Shown here: positions 33,451 through 43,775 of the stretch, piece by piece
Numbering within the stretch: position 1 is the stretch's first letter
Layout: every line of letters starts with the position of its first letter
Assembly: GCA_964035015.1 (NCBI GenBank)
Contig: OZ036008.1
Span: forward strand, 2,546,612 to 2,610,611
Length of the DNA stretch: 64,000 nucleotides
DNA from: Corallium rubrum
Taxonomy: Eukaryota; Cnidaria; Anthozoa; Scleralcyonacea; Coralliidae
Direction: 5' to 3'
The notes under the pieces: generated by a model
Seen by the model: the letters and a program-made list of their open reading frames with translations, nothing else
Database searches by the model: none
Told to the model about the DNA's origin: nothing
Position numbers and translations under genes: made by a program

Positions 33451-34961
33451 AGTTTTCGAGTTTTGAAATAAGGCTCAAATACGAGTAATTAGCACAAATA
33501 CAGCTTCTTTGTGCGAGCACAAGCTCTAAAAGGCTATATTTGATTTCTTTGAGCTTATTTAAGAAGTCGGAAAAATTGGGCAAAAGGAAGGCTAACCCCT
33601 AAGATTTTTCCTGACTTCTGAAATATGGCTGAAATACCAGTATTTAGTGTAGGTTGAAGGTGCCGTCCAGTCCGTTCTGCACATGTACGGAAAAAAAATA
33701 ACAGACTTTGAATTTATAACTTTGTGAAAGATGAATAACTAATGTATTACGTATAACTACTTGCGCATGTCATAAATTACATAAAATAATTTGCATAACT
33801 ATGCGTACCTGGGAAATGAACACTTAAAATCTTTATAATTTATTGATTATCGAACGTGCTTCAGGAAACACTTGACCACTTCCCACATGCGGCCATCACG
33901 TCGACTTCATACAAATAGACTCAGTAGGCTAACTAGAAATACATGAACGCAACAACCACTCGCCCGCTTTATATGCATTTTTTAACCCCGCTCCCCCCCC
34001 CCTCCCCTAATTTCTGTTTTTTGTTGTATTAATGACACACAGATCAGAAAACATCCCAGACAATTAGTTAGCAAGGTTCATCTGTAGTCATGTATTGACA
34101 CACCGAATGAACATGCAAAGTCAATATTAAAAAAGCAAACACAACGAGATGAACCAAATGACAAATTTTCATTCAAAAATAGATATAAACAGTGGCCAAG
34201 AAAAGACACAATGTCAACGTCCTACTGTCCTAGAGTTCAACTGACAACTCTAGACAATATATTATTTATATCAATTTTCATTTTCAAGATTTCTTCCGTT
34301 TTAACTTAGCTAAACTGGCAAATACGAATCTCTTACCGTTAAACTTCTTCTGCTTTTGTCATCACAAACACTGCCAATTCAGTTTACTCTTTTCGGATTG
34401 TTTTTCTCGTTCGCGGTTTCTTACTTTTTTCGTTGTTGACACAAATATGACAAGGCATCATTCAGTTCTCTTCATGATCTAAAAAGCCGTTTGTTTCAAA
34501 ATTTCTTCATCGTTCCCTCATGAGTTATGTAGTTAATACACCAGAGCAAAATTCTTTACCGGTTTTGAACAGTTTCAGGACACATAGTCCTTCTTCTTTC
34601 AGTTACATTTCGGTCGGCATCGTTTTCGGTATTTATCGTATTAATTTTTAGGCTTTTCTCAGTCGTTTTAAGTCGTATTTATTGTTGTCTTTTTTCCGCT
34701 GCCACATCTCTTCTTAGTCTTCTTTCTTTGGTCTTTTTCCATGGTAATATTAATGTACATTTTGGCTGAAACCATTTTTTCTGGCAAAGTTTTCTTTCGT
34801 CATGATCGTTAAAAAACTATTTCGTAATCCAACCGAACTTATAAATTATAATTTGCTGACGTAAATTTAAATAATTTGAATAATTTAACAGGTTAGTTAC
34901 CAGTACCCTGCTATTCGAACTGCGCAAGCTGTGGATTTGATAACATATATATATACAAACA
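33451..34961. other. No gene recognised
   Basis: AT-rich sequence with a C-rich run near 33990-34010. I see no exon, transposon end or long repeat up to the target site of the next element. Confidence 0.4.
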
Positions 34962-35027
34962 GGTTTCAGAATAGACCTTTCCCAGGATACGTGTGGCCGA
35001 GCGTGAAAGCGAGGCTCTGGTAAGTAC

Positions 35028-38000
35028 ATGGCGCCAATTTTCAATATGGCGGATCAACAAAGTCTGCAAGGGTGCAAGAAAGACGAATTAAAAACGTGGC
35101 TTAAAGCTCGTGGACTTAAAGTTTCAGGAAGAAAACAAGACTTGATCACTCATGTAACAAAAGCCGAACAAGACGGCACTGAATTACTTGTGAACAGGGA
35201 AATGAGAGAGAAAAATGAGCGAGAGAAAAGAATGATCGACAAGCTTAAAACTCCGTTTGAGGATCTCCCAAATCCTAAAACACTAAACAACTGGACCGAG
35301 GATCTCTCATATCTACCAGTAATAACTGTTAATGAAATTAAGGACTATTTAGTGTATGGAAAATGCAAATTCTACGCAAAAGAAGACATGAAGTGTTTTA
35401 AACAGCTAAAAGCTTTCAAATTTTTCATGGATGGCCATGTACAGACCTGCCAAGTCTCACAGTTTCGCCGTGAGACTCACGATTTTGACTACAATCTCAC
35501 GGTCTCACGATTCCGTACTCGATTCTCACGATAAATGTAAATCCTAAAACTAGATTCTAGATTCTTCATTGGTATGATTTCACTCATTTCAGTATTTTAA
35601 TTTACCGAAATTTAGCGACAAAATAAATATGGACATTGATTATATTGTAGTCTACTTGTAGATGTAGGACAACTGACTAGTAATTTAGCAGTCACGAAAA
35701 ATTCATTTCCACATCCGCCATTTTGACGATGGTATATTTACATCCAACTATTGTTTGTTTGTTTGCTTGCACTTTATTGTATATCATGTGTTGCATTATT
35801 TTTCATGCTAAACTTTTCTATTTAAATTTTCTTTTCTTTGTGTGTTTCCTTGTGCAGCCCGAGGTAAGTCAGTCGTATTATAGATTTGGTGATTTTAATG
35901 GGGGTTAGTTTAGAAATTTATAGAGCGAGTATCGGGATGTTTGGTTGTCATACATTTCGTTTGTGTAAGCTATTAATCCCATGGCCTTTGGGCGCAGTTA
36001 TTAGTGAATGTTTATGTCCTTTTATACTTATATCACTATTAATTTTACTTTCTGGAGATGTTGAAGTTAACCCTGGCCCTTCTCGTAGCCTAACACTAAA
36101 TATAGGTCATATCAATGCTAGAAGTTTGAATGTTGAAGATAAATTTAACGAGATTACTTCTCTTGTTCTCGAACAACAGCTCGATATTTTCGCTGTTTCC
36201 GAAACCTGGTTAAATCAGGGAGTTGCTAGTGATTTATTATTTATTCCGGGTTTTAGTCCAATGTTCAGATTGGATAGAAGTGATGGCAGAAGGGCTGGTG
36301 GTGTCGCACTTTACACCTCGTCTATTTTTGCATCTAAAAGACGTAAAGATATTGAGCATAGTGATTTCGAATTACTTTTTGTTGAAGTTAAAATTAATTC
36401 CTTGACATTTGTCTGCGGTGTGTGCTATCGGCCACCAAATTATAATTCAGCAGTTAGACAAAATATATTTACATCCTGGTACCTTTGTTTTACTCTTTGG
36501 GGATTTTAATGCTCATTTTGATATTGACGATGCTTTGTCAAGCAGTGATTTTGGCACTTGTTTATATAGTTGGATGGAATGTAATAGTCTTTTCCAAGTC
36601 ATAAACGAACCAACTCGTATTACGGCACACGGTGCCACGTTATTAGATCTTATAATAACAAATTCTCCAGGTTATTTTGTAAATTCTGGAACTTTAAGCC
36701 CTCCAAGTACCTGTGATCACTCGCTAATTTATGCTCGGATGGATATTTCTCTAGTCAAACAAAAATGTTACACGCGTCACATCTGGGATTTATCCAAAAT
36801 AGATGAAAACGCTTTACGCGAAGCTCTCCTAAGTGCTAATTGGGATGATGTATTTACCACCATCGATGATGTTGATGCTTTGTATGATAAATGGTACGAG
36901 TGTTTTCGTCAAATACTCGAGACCTGTGTTCCAAATCGAACGGTTGTAATTCGTCCTAGGGATAAACCTTGGATGAACTCCGAAATTAGGAAAGCGATTC
37001 GTAAAAGAAACAGATTGTTAAAAAATTTTTGTCGACGAAAAAGTCCAGCCACCTGGGAAAACTACCGATCGCAAAGGAACTTTACTACATCACTTATACG
37101 TACATGTAAAGCAAGATACTTTGCAGATCTCAATGAGAAATTGCAGGACCCGAAAATCGGGCCGAAAAGGTGGTGGGGCATAATTAAATCGCTATACGGT
37201 AATAAAATGCAATCAACCGTATCAACATTGTTGGAAGGTGACCGGGTGATAACAGATGCGAAAGAAAAAGCTACACTTTTCAATGAGTTTTTTAGTACTC
37301 AATGTGGAGTGGATAATAGTGATGCTCCAATACCTAATTTAATTGATTTTCAGAATTCCAAAATTCTTTCAGATATTTTCACTACTGAAATAGAAGTTAA
37401 AGATTTACTAAGTAGTGTTGACGTTTCTAAGGCATGTGGCGTTGACGGTGTGGGAAATTCATTAATTAAGGCATGTGCTGATAGTATCGCGAGCCCTTTT
37501 TCTCGATTTATCAACATATCTCTTTCTAAAGGAATTTTTCCGTCAATGTGGAAGTTAGCAAATGTTATATCCATTTTTAAGAAGGACGATCGCCAGTTGA
37601 AAGTGAATTACCGTCCCGTTTCTTTATTAATATCTTTGTCTAAAATTAGTGAAAAAATTGTTTTTATTAGGCTTTATAATTTTTTGCTTGAGATTCATTT
37701 CTTGAGTCCCTTTCAATCTGGTTTTCGTCCTGGCGATTCTACAGTTAACCAGCTTGTTTTCATGGTTCATAAAATTTATGAAGCTTTGGAGCTAGGCAAG
37801 GAAATTCGTATGGTTTTCCTGGATATTAGTAAAGCCTTTGACAAAGTCTGGCATAAAGGTTTGCTTCGTAAGCTTGAGTCTCTTGGTGTTAGAGATCCTC
37901 TGCTAAAATGGATAAAAAGTTATTTAACCGGAAGGAAGCAATGTGTTATAATAGACGGTCAGTCATCTGACTGGAAGCAAATTGAAGCTGGTGTTCCTCA

Positions 38001-41000
38001 GGGTTCCGTTTTAGGCCCTTTACTTTTTTTAATTTATATTAATGATATTACTTGTGACCTTCAATGTAATTGTTTTCTTTATGCTGATGATACTTGTCTG
38101 TTTGAAGTAGTCGATGAACCTGATCTTACTGCAGCTAAGCTTAATAATGATCTTGAGCGTATTAACGCATGGACATGTGACTGGCGTGTTACTATTAATC
38201 CAGGAAAAACCAAATCTATGACTTTCTCTGCAAAGCGAATAAAGCCAAGACATCCAATGCTTTATTTCAATAATGAAACAATCGAAATAGTTAGTAACCA
38301 TAAGCACTTGGGAGTTATCCTTTCTTCTAATTTATCTTGGAGAGCACATATTTTTAACGTTTACGAGAAGGCCTCAAAAAAACTAAATCTTTTAAAAGGT
38401 TTGAAATTCAAATTAAGTAGGGAGACTTTATCAAAAATGTATAAATCTCTTATTAGGCCTGCAATGGAGTATGCCGATGTCCTTTGGGACGGTTGCTCCA
38501 AAAGCGAAAGTGATCTTATAGAATTTGTTCAATATCAATCAGCGAAGGTGGTCACAGGGGCTATGAAGGGTACAAGCAAAACAAGGTTATCTGAAGAGTT
38601 AGCCTGGGAAGATATGAAAACAAGGCGCTCTATGCATAAGCTTGTTTTGTATTTTAAAATTGTAAACAATCTTACTCCAAATTACCTGCGCGATTTATTA
38701 CCCCAAACGGTACAACAAAGGTCGGGTTTAGTTTTAAGACATGCGTTAAATTACACTCCATTTCCAACAAGGACTGAGAGATTTAAAAAATCTTTCTTTC
38801 CTTCAACAACTATGTTATGGAATTGTATTAATTATGTAGATCGTAATACATTATCAATTAGTTTATTTAAAAAGTCCCTTTTTCACTTTTTTGACATTAC
38901 AAGTTATAATAAATACTTTGATTATTCCATTGATAGATACTCTTCCATCTTACACACTCGTCTTCGTCTTAATTGTTCTGCTCTAAATTATTATTTGTTT
39001 AATATAAATTGTAGTTCATCTCCAGCTTGTGCCTGTGGCGCAAACTGTGAATCTGTAACTCATTATTTGCTCAAATGTCCTCGATATTCTGCTCTTAGAT
39101 TGTCCTTACTCTCGGCTGCTGCACAAGTTTATGGTGATGGCTGGAATCTTTTGTCGGATTTTCACAAAGTAAAACTATTTCTGTTTGGTGAAGTTAATTT
39201 AAATATAGAAGATAATAAAAGAATATTTAAGTATGTTCAACAATATATTAAGCAATCCGAACGTTTTCTTAAAAACCAGTGAGTCCCACAACTGATCCAG
39301 CTTTTATCATTATTTATTTATTTTTATTTTTTAATTTTATTAATATACTTATTATATGTTATATCGTCTACTCCAACACATTTTTGTAAATTGAATATAA
39401 CGTAAGCCCCTTCGATGAGCTTCATTGCTCTTGGGTAAACGTTATTAATATATATGTTTAAATAAAAAAAATAAAAAAAATATTCTTGGTTGACATGTAG
39501 TTTTCTTAATTAATTTTGCTTCTGTTTGTAGGTTAGGTGCAGCATGCAATCATATTGCAGCATTACTGTTTGCTGTTGAGGATTATGCCATGACCTATAA
39601 TCAACCCTCCTCCAGTAGCACTTCGTGTACATCAAAGCTGTGTGAATGGAACAAACCACGTAGCAGAAAACTCAGTCCCAAGGAAATAAGTCAAATGAGA
39701 CCAGTTAAACATCAGTATGGGAAAAAGCCAAGGCTACCAGCAGTACCTAGTTCTGGTGAGTACAATGCCTGCTCAGCAAAACAGAACTCGTTTTTGCTCA
39801 ATCTCACCAATAGCCTCAAAACTGTAAATCCACACTGTGTCCTTTTTACTGTTGTTGAAAAAGAGGGCAAAGAAAACACAGAAATGTCATATGACATTTC
39901 ATGTGTTAACAATGTTGGGGCTTATGAAGAAGTTTCAACAACCAAAGTTTTGGAATCACCCACTACCCCAGAAGTTTTAATGTCACCGACTACTCCAAGC
40001 CCTATTGGTATTATTCCGAATAATCATATGTCAACAGTTATGACAATCAGTTGTCCCATCCAGAGCCCTTTGAAAAATGCAACACGAATCCCACTCCAAT
40101 CTTTGCAACAAAATATTTTAAGTGTTCGTGAATCACAGATAGCACAAGTAGCAAGCAGTTCCACTTCAAAGTATATTCCAATAAAGCTTCCACTAATCGA
40201 TGATTCTGTCAGAGAAATGGAACTTCCAGAAAATTTATCGGAGGATGCCAGACAATTTTTTAATGATTCAGTAAAGGTAGACCTTGAGAAAGCATTCAAA
40301 ATTGAATCTTCCACTCGAAACCAGTCGAATAGTGTTGCATGGTACAACCATAGGCAGTATCGACTGACATCTTCTAATTTCGGAAAAGTACTTAAGAGAA
40401 AAAAGGAAGACTGTTCAAAACTTGTCAATGCAATGACCACTGGTGCCACAAAAAATCTAAATGTTAGTTCACTTAGATATGGCTGTGAGAATGAGGATCC
40501 TGTGGCCAAATACTATGTGCAATACCAAGAGAGGCATGGTCATACTGGACTTCAGATATTTCCTTGTGGATTAGTTGTCAACCCAAAATACAGTTGGCTT
40601 GGTGCTTCCCCTGACAGGGTTGTCTTTGATCCCACCAGTAACCCGCCTTATGGATGTGTTGAGATAAAGTGCATAGAGAGTGGTAAGGGGATGACACCTC
40701 TACAAACATACCATGCTAAAAGAGAACCCAGTTCAGGCAAGAAAAAGCCTTTTTGTTTAATGAAACAGGAAGATAGCCTGATACTCGATCCAGATCATTG
40801 TTATTACCACCAAGTACAAGGCCAATGTGCAATATCAGGTCTGAAATGGAATGATTTTGTCCTGATGACTGATTTGGAGTTCGGAGACGAAGGAATACAT
40901 GTTGAGAGAATCTATTTTAATAAAAACTGGCATGATTTGTCCTTAAGAAAGTTAACACATTTCTATTTTTCAAAAATCATGCCAACATTACTTCAAAGGT

Positions 41001-41005
41001 TTTGA
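35028..41005 (+). CDS. SAP-SWIM-YqaJ nuclease protein of the two-gene element, intron holds a LINE
   Basis: Exon 1 (35028 to about 35455) starts inside the left inverted repeat (MAPIFNMADQQSLQGCKKDE). Residues ~10-45 form a SAP DNA-binding domain (LKTWLKARGLKVSGRKQDLI). A conserved helical region follows (YGKCKFYAKED, FKFFMDGHVQ). After the LINE, an acceptor (TTTGTAG) opens exon 2 at 39532 with the second half of a SWIM zinc finger (LGAACNHIAALLF), a variable linker, then a YqaJ-like recombinase nuclease. Its motifs are WYNHRQYRLTSSNFGKVL, SLRYGCENEDPVAKYY, WLGASPDRVV (Asp), CVEIKC (Glu-x-Lys) and HQVQGQCAISG. The exon or exons with the first SWIM cysteines (CxC) were not found and may be lost. 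Exon 2 is open for 471+ codons. Role: DNA end-processing nuclease, possibly for mobilisation (inference). Confidence 0.75.
35540..39481 (+). mobile_element. APE-type LINE 1, nearly full length
   Basis: This non-LTR retrotransposon is inserted in the intron of the YqaJ gene, in the same orientation. The 5' boundary is uncertain (35.5-35.8 kb). The 3' end has a short UTR with ATTGAATATAACGTAAGCC and an A-rich tail (39459-39481). A second, 5'-truncated copy is at 28320-29310 and a possible third at 29311-29515. Confidence 0.8.
35886..39282 (+). pseudogene. LINE 1 polyprotein (2A-like, endonuclease, reverse transcriptase), one frameshift
   Basis: The frame from 35886 has a hydrophobic leader, then SGDVEVNPGP, which fits the 2A ribosome-skipping consensus D(V/I)ExNPGP. 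APE endonuclease motifs follow: GHINARSL, SETWLNQG, CYRPPN. A one-base shift near 36440-36470 moves to the frame ending at 39282, which continues GDFNAHFD and CDHSLIYARM, then reverse transcriptase with KACGVDGVGNSLIK, NYRPVSLL, SGFRPGDST, FLDISKAFDKVWHKGLL, GVPQGSVLGPLLF, LYADDTCLF and a C-terminal Cys/His region (CACGANCESVTHYLLKCPRY). Apart from the shift the frame is open for 957 codons, so the copy is young. It probably belongs to the CR1/L2/Rex-like group. Confidence 0.88.
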
Positions 41006-41060
41006 GAACCAACAAATTTCTGTATATTTATTAACATGTTGTGCACTGTACTGTGCTACA

Positions 41061-43253
41061 CTATATTATTAGGCTCCTATCAATGTTAAGTCCAGAGGGT
41101 GAAGGCAGGTTCACTTGCACTCCAATCTCTTTCACTTGCACAGTTTCGGTTTGAACATGTTTGTCCACTGAAGCGGAACAAAACTGGACACCTATATAAA
41201 CATTAAAAGAAAAAACTATTACAATATGAATATACATGTAGGAAGCATTAGGAATTTTTAGCATATCAAAAGAACAACTAATATAATAATATTACCAGGG
41301 TTAAGTCACGTTGGCCTGAAAAAAAGAGAAAAATCTTCTCGACGTTTCGAGCGAAGGCCCTTCGTCAGGAGAAATTAGTAAACAACTCACATGTGGTCAC
41401 GCGTATTTATAGCAGAGCTACAATGGGAATCACGTGAACACATGTAAGCCAATAAAAACAAAGTAAACAAATAAATTAATATGTAATTTTAGCCTGTGTG
41501 CAGGTGCTGACCCAATTTGTGGGTCAGCTACCTGCAATTAGGCAAAGAAACAGGTTATAAATTACTATTTAAATCATCGGAAAAAGGTTAAGGAAAAGGT
41601 GTGGAATATGGTGGTGGAGTGAGCTAAATGAAAGAGAATCGCTCATTGAGGCCGTGAGGGTGAATGGTACCAAGTTTGTAAATGAGACGCATTTCTTGTT
41701 TACGACGAGTATCGTTACAACCTGTAATGGGCTGAATGGCACAGATTTTCATGTTGGAAAAGGAGTGGTTGGCACTGTTGAAGTGCCTGGCAACAGGTTT
41801 GTTTTGCACATTGTATTTGACATCACGAAGGTGTTCAACAAATCTGTCACCTAAACGTCTTCCAGTTTCTCCGATGTAAAGCATGGGACATTTACTGCAA
41901 GAGATACAGTAAATGAGGTTGGAGGAAGTGCAAGTGAAACTGTGGGTTATGTTGAACCTACATTTTGGAGCCGAAATTGAGGAGTCTAAATATTTACAGG
42001 TGTTGCACCTACCACGACAGCAAGAGCTGGTGCCAACATGTGATACCAAGGCTTGCTGCAGTGAGCTGTGAACAACGTTTTCCCGGATGTTTTTGCTATG
42101 CCGAAAAGATACTAGGGGTTTCTCAGAGAAAATGGAAGATGTTTCTGGGTCATTTTTAATGAGGTCGAAATTGCGGTTAATGATGTCCCTTACTTTGAAA
42201 TTGAAGGGATGAAAAGTGAGAACTAGAGGTATATACTTTTTCATTAGAAATGGTAGCCAAATGTTCGCTTAAGGTGTCTGAACGGGAAATGTTGGAAATA
42301 TAAACGGGAAATATAATACATTTATAATACTAATATTCCCGTAGTCTGCAAAAAGTAGTAGTCTAAAATGGGGCCATTCCATTTAAATTTCACACCCCCA
42401 TATGGACGAGATAAGTAAAGATTGAACCCCTAAGAAAAAAAGATCAAAGTGCCAACACTCTCACCCCCTCAGAAATTTACAAATTTTTGCCTTACCCCTC
42501 AGAAAAAACGCTAAGATCAAAGGATGCCGATGGGCATAACCCCTCAGAAATGGGTTTTTTGAACCCCCTCAGAAATTCTCGTCCATAGGGGGGTGTGGAT
42601 ATTAAATGGAATGGCCCATGTAGACAATGTAAAAAATGTAGACAATGTTTACAAAAAATGTAGATAATGTTTACCGTATGGCAAACTACACTATTAAAAT
42701 ATGTCACTAACCTGTGTCTCTCATCGTGTCTCGCAAAATATCTCCAGATTCAGGCTTAAATGCCTCTTTTGGCAAGTAATCGTGAAAACAATGCTCAAAG
42801 TCCAAGGCGTTTTAATAATTCAATATTTTCTGGTTCGCCGTATTGTACACCTGAATCAAAATTTAGTCGTCTTCGTACTGCTGTGTTCTCACAAGGTTCT
42901 GGTGCTGGCTTCGAGGGGAATAATGTTGGAATTGGACACCATGGTTTGGGCCCACTCTTGCCCACAAAGTGCAAGCTGCACACTCGTGTTCCAGCTTTGG
43001 CAGTAAAATCATTTCGTACATTGCGAAGTTGTTGTATCCAGCTGCTCGGTTTATATTTTTCGTCTAAGGGAATTCTGTGTAGAGTAACCTTTTTTCCCTC
43101 GACTACCTTTCCACTGTAGCTTTTACAAAGCGGAACACAGCAATAAATAACTCCCCTTGGAACTGCTTCATTCTTAATAATCGTTGTTTGTTTTGACGGC
43201 GGAGTACTAAAAAGCTCCGACCTTGCTTCCGCCATATTGAAAATTGGCGCCAT
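41061..43253 (-). CDS. THAP zinc-finger protein of the two-gene element, two exons
   Basis: Exon 1 (42712-43253) starts in the right inverted repeat with the same leader as its partner gene (MAPIFNMA). Residues ~38-90 form a THAP finger: CCVPLC, LHRIP, SSWIQQL, CSLHF (C2CH). A low-complexity stretch ends in ENIELLKRLG, where a one-base shift (near 42797) is needed to continue HDYLPKEAFKPESGDILRDT to the donor at 42711. Exon 2 (41061-41191) joins in phase and carries VDKHVQTETVQVKEIGVQV, then TAG. AATAAA lies at 41027-41032 on this strand. The protein is only about 220 residues and has no transposase domain. THAP fingers bind transposon ends in P elements; binding the 84 bp repeats is a likely role (inference). 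Confidence 0.75.
41290..42330 (-). mobile_element. Penelope-like element fragment 1 (GIY-YIG end)
   Basis: The minus-strand ORF 41624-42244 carries a Cys-rich linker (CCRGRCNTCKYL) and a GIY-YIG endonuclease: LIYCISCSKCPMLYIGETGR, then LGDRFVEHLRDVK, HFNSANHS. This is the C-terminal half of a Penelope-like reverse transcriptase; the RT core is missing (5' truncated). Downstream near 41315-41375 the terminal region contains CCTGACGAAGGGCCTTCGCT followed by CGAAACGTCG, a layout resembling the hammerhead-ribozyme motifs known from Penelope termini. It sits in the intron of the THAP gene. Confidence 0.8.
42368..42620. mobile_element. Foldback MITE, 250 bp
   Basis: Ends GGGCCATTCCATTTAA and TTAAATGGAATGGCCC are inverted copies, followed inwards by CACACCCCC and GGGGGGTGTG. 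Internal repeats of CCCCTCAGAAA occur. It lies in the THAP intron. Confidence 0.7.
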
Positions 43254-43319
43254 GTACTTACCAGAGCCTCGCTTTCACGCGCGGCCACACGTATCCTGGG
43301 AAAGGTCTATTGCTTTCAG

Positions 43320-43775
43320 CTTTTCATCTCGCGTGTAAAGTGGACTCCACGCACGTCGAGATTAGCACCCTCACCGGGCTCCGGGCCTTCGGCCCTCCGC
43401 CCGGGCTCGGGGAAAATACTCCACTGGTGACACACGACGAGCACATATGACGACAATTTCCGGCATAATGACGAACAAGGAACGAAGATGCCTGTCGTCC
43501 GCTGCCACTTCAGCTAGCTGGCTCAGTTTTGGCGTAAACATTGTGCGAAGTAAACAATGGTCGGGAAGATGGGTATTCTTCGTTAGCGCGGAAAAAAGCT
43601 TCACTTTCGAAATGATTCGCCGGAAACATGCCAGATTTACCATGTGAGAATCGAAAAGGAATAGATCTCGAATATTATCGACAAATGAATACGAGAATCG
43701 TTGATTTTGGGGGAGTGATAGCCAGTGGTAGAACGAAGAGCTTTTGTATATTGCAACTGTCATTTTGACTCTTAA
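43320..43775 (+). promoter_or_regulatory. ULK upstream region
   Basis: These 456 bp separate the target duplication of the YqaJ/THAP element from the ULK start codon and must hold the 5' untranslated region and proximal promoter. A GC-rich hairpin (GGGCCTTCGGCCC) lies near 43380-43400. No TATA box is evident. The overlapping minus-strand ORF is not supported. Confidence 0.4.

Larger units (their letters stand above)
34970..43311. mobile_element. Two-gene DNA element: YqaJ-nuclease and THAP genes between 84 bp inverted repeats
   Basis: The terminal repeats 34970-35053 and 43228-43311 are 84 bp long and differ at one base (position 31). They begin AATAGACCTTTCCCAGGATA. GGTTTCAG precedes the left end (34962-34969) and GCTTTCAG follows the right end (43312-43319): an 8 bp target duplication with one mismatch. 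Two genes run inwards from the two ends and converge: SAP/SWIM/YqaJ (plus, stop at 41005) and THAP (minus, stop at 41061). No DDE transposase is present. Later insertions are a LINE (~35.6-39.48 kb), a Penelope fragment (41.3-42.3 kb) and a small MITE (42368-42620). Without them the element would be roughly 3 kb. Confidence 0.8.

Noticed and set aside
41061-41264. Separate 67-codon ORF
   Set aside because: The part from 41191 down joins THAP exon 1 in phase, so it is exon 2 of that gene rather than a gene of its own.
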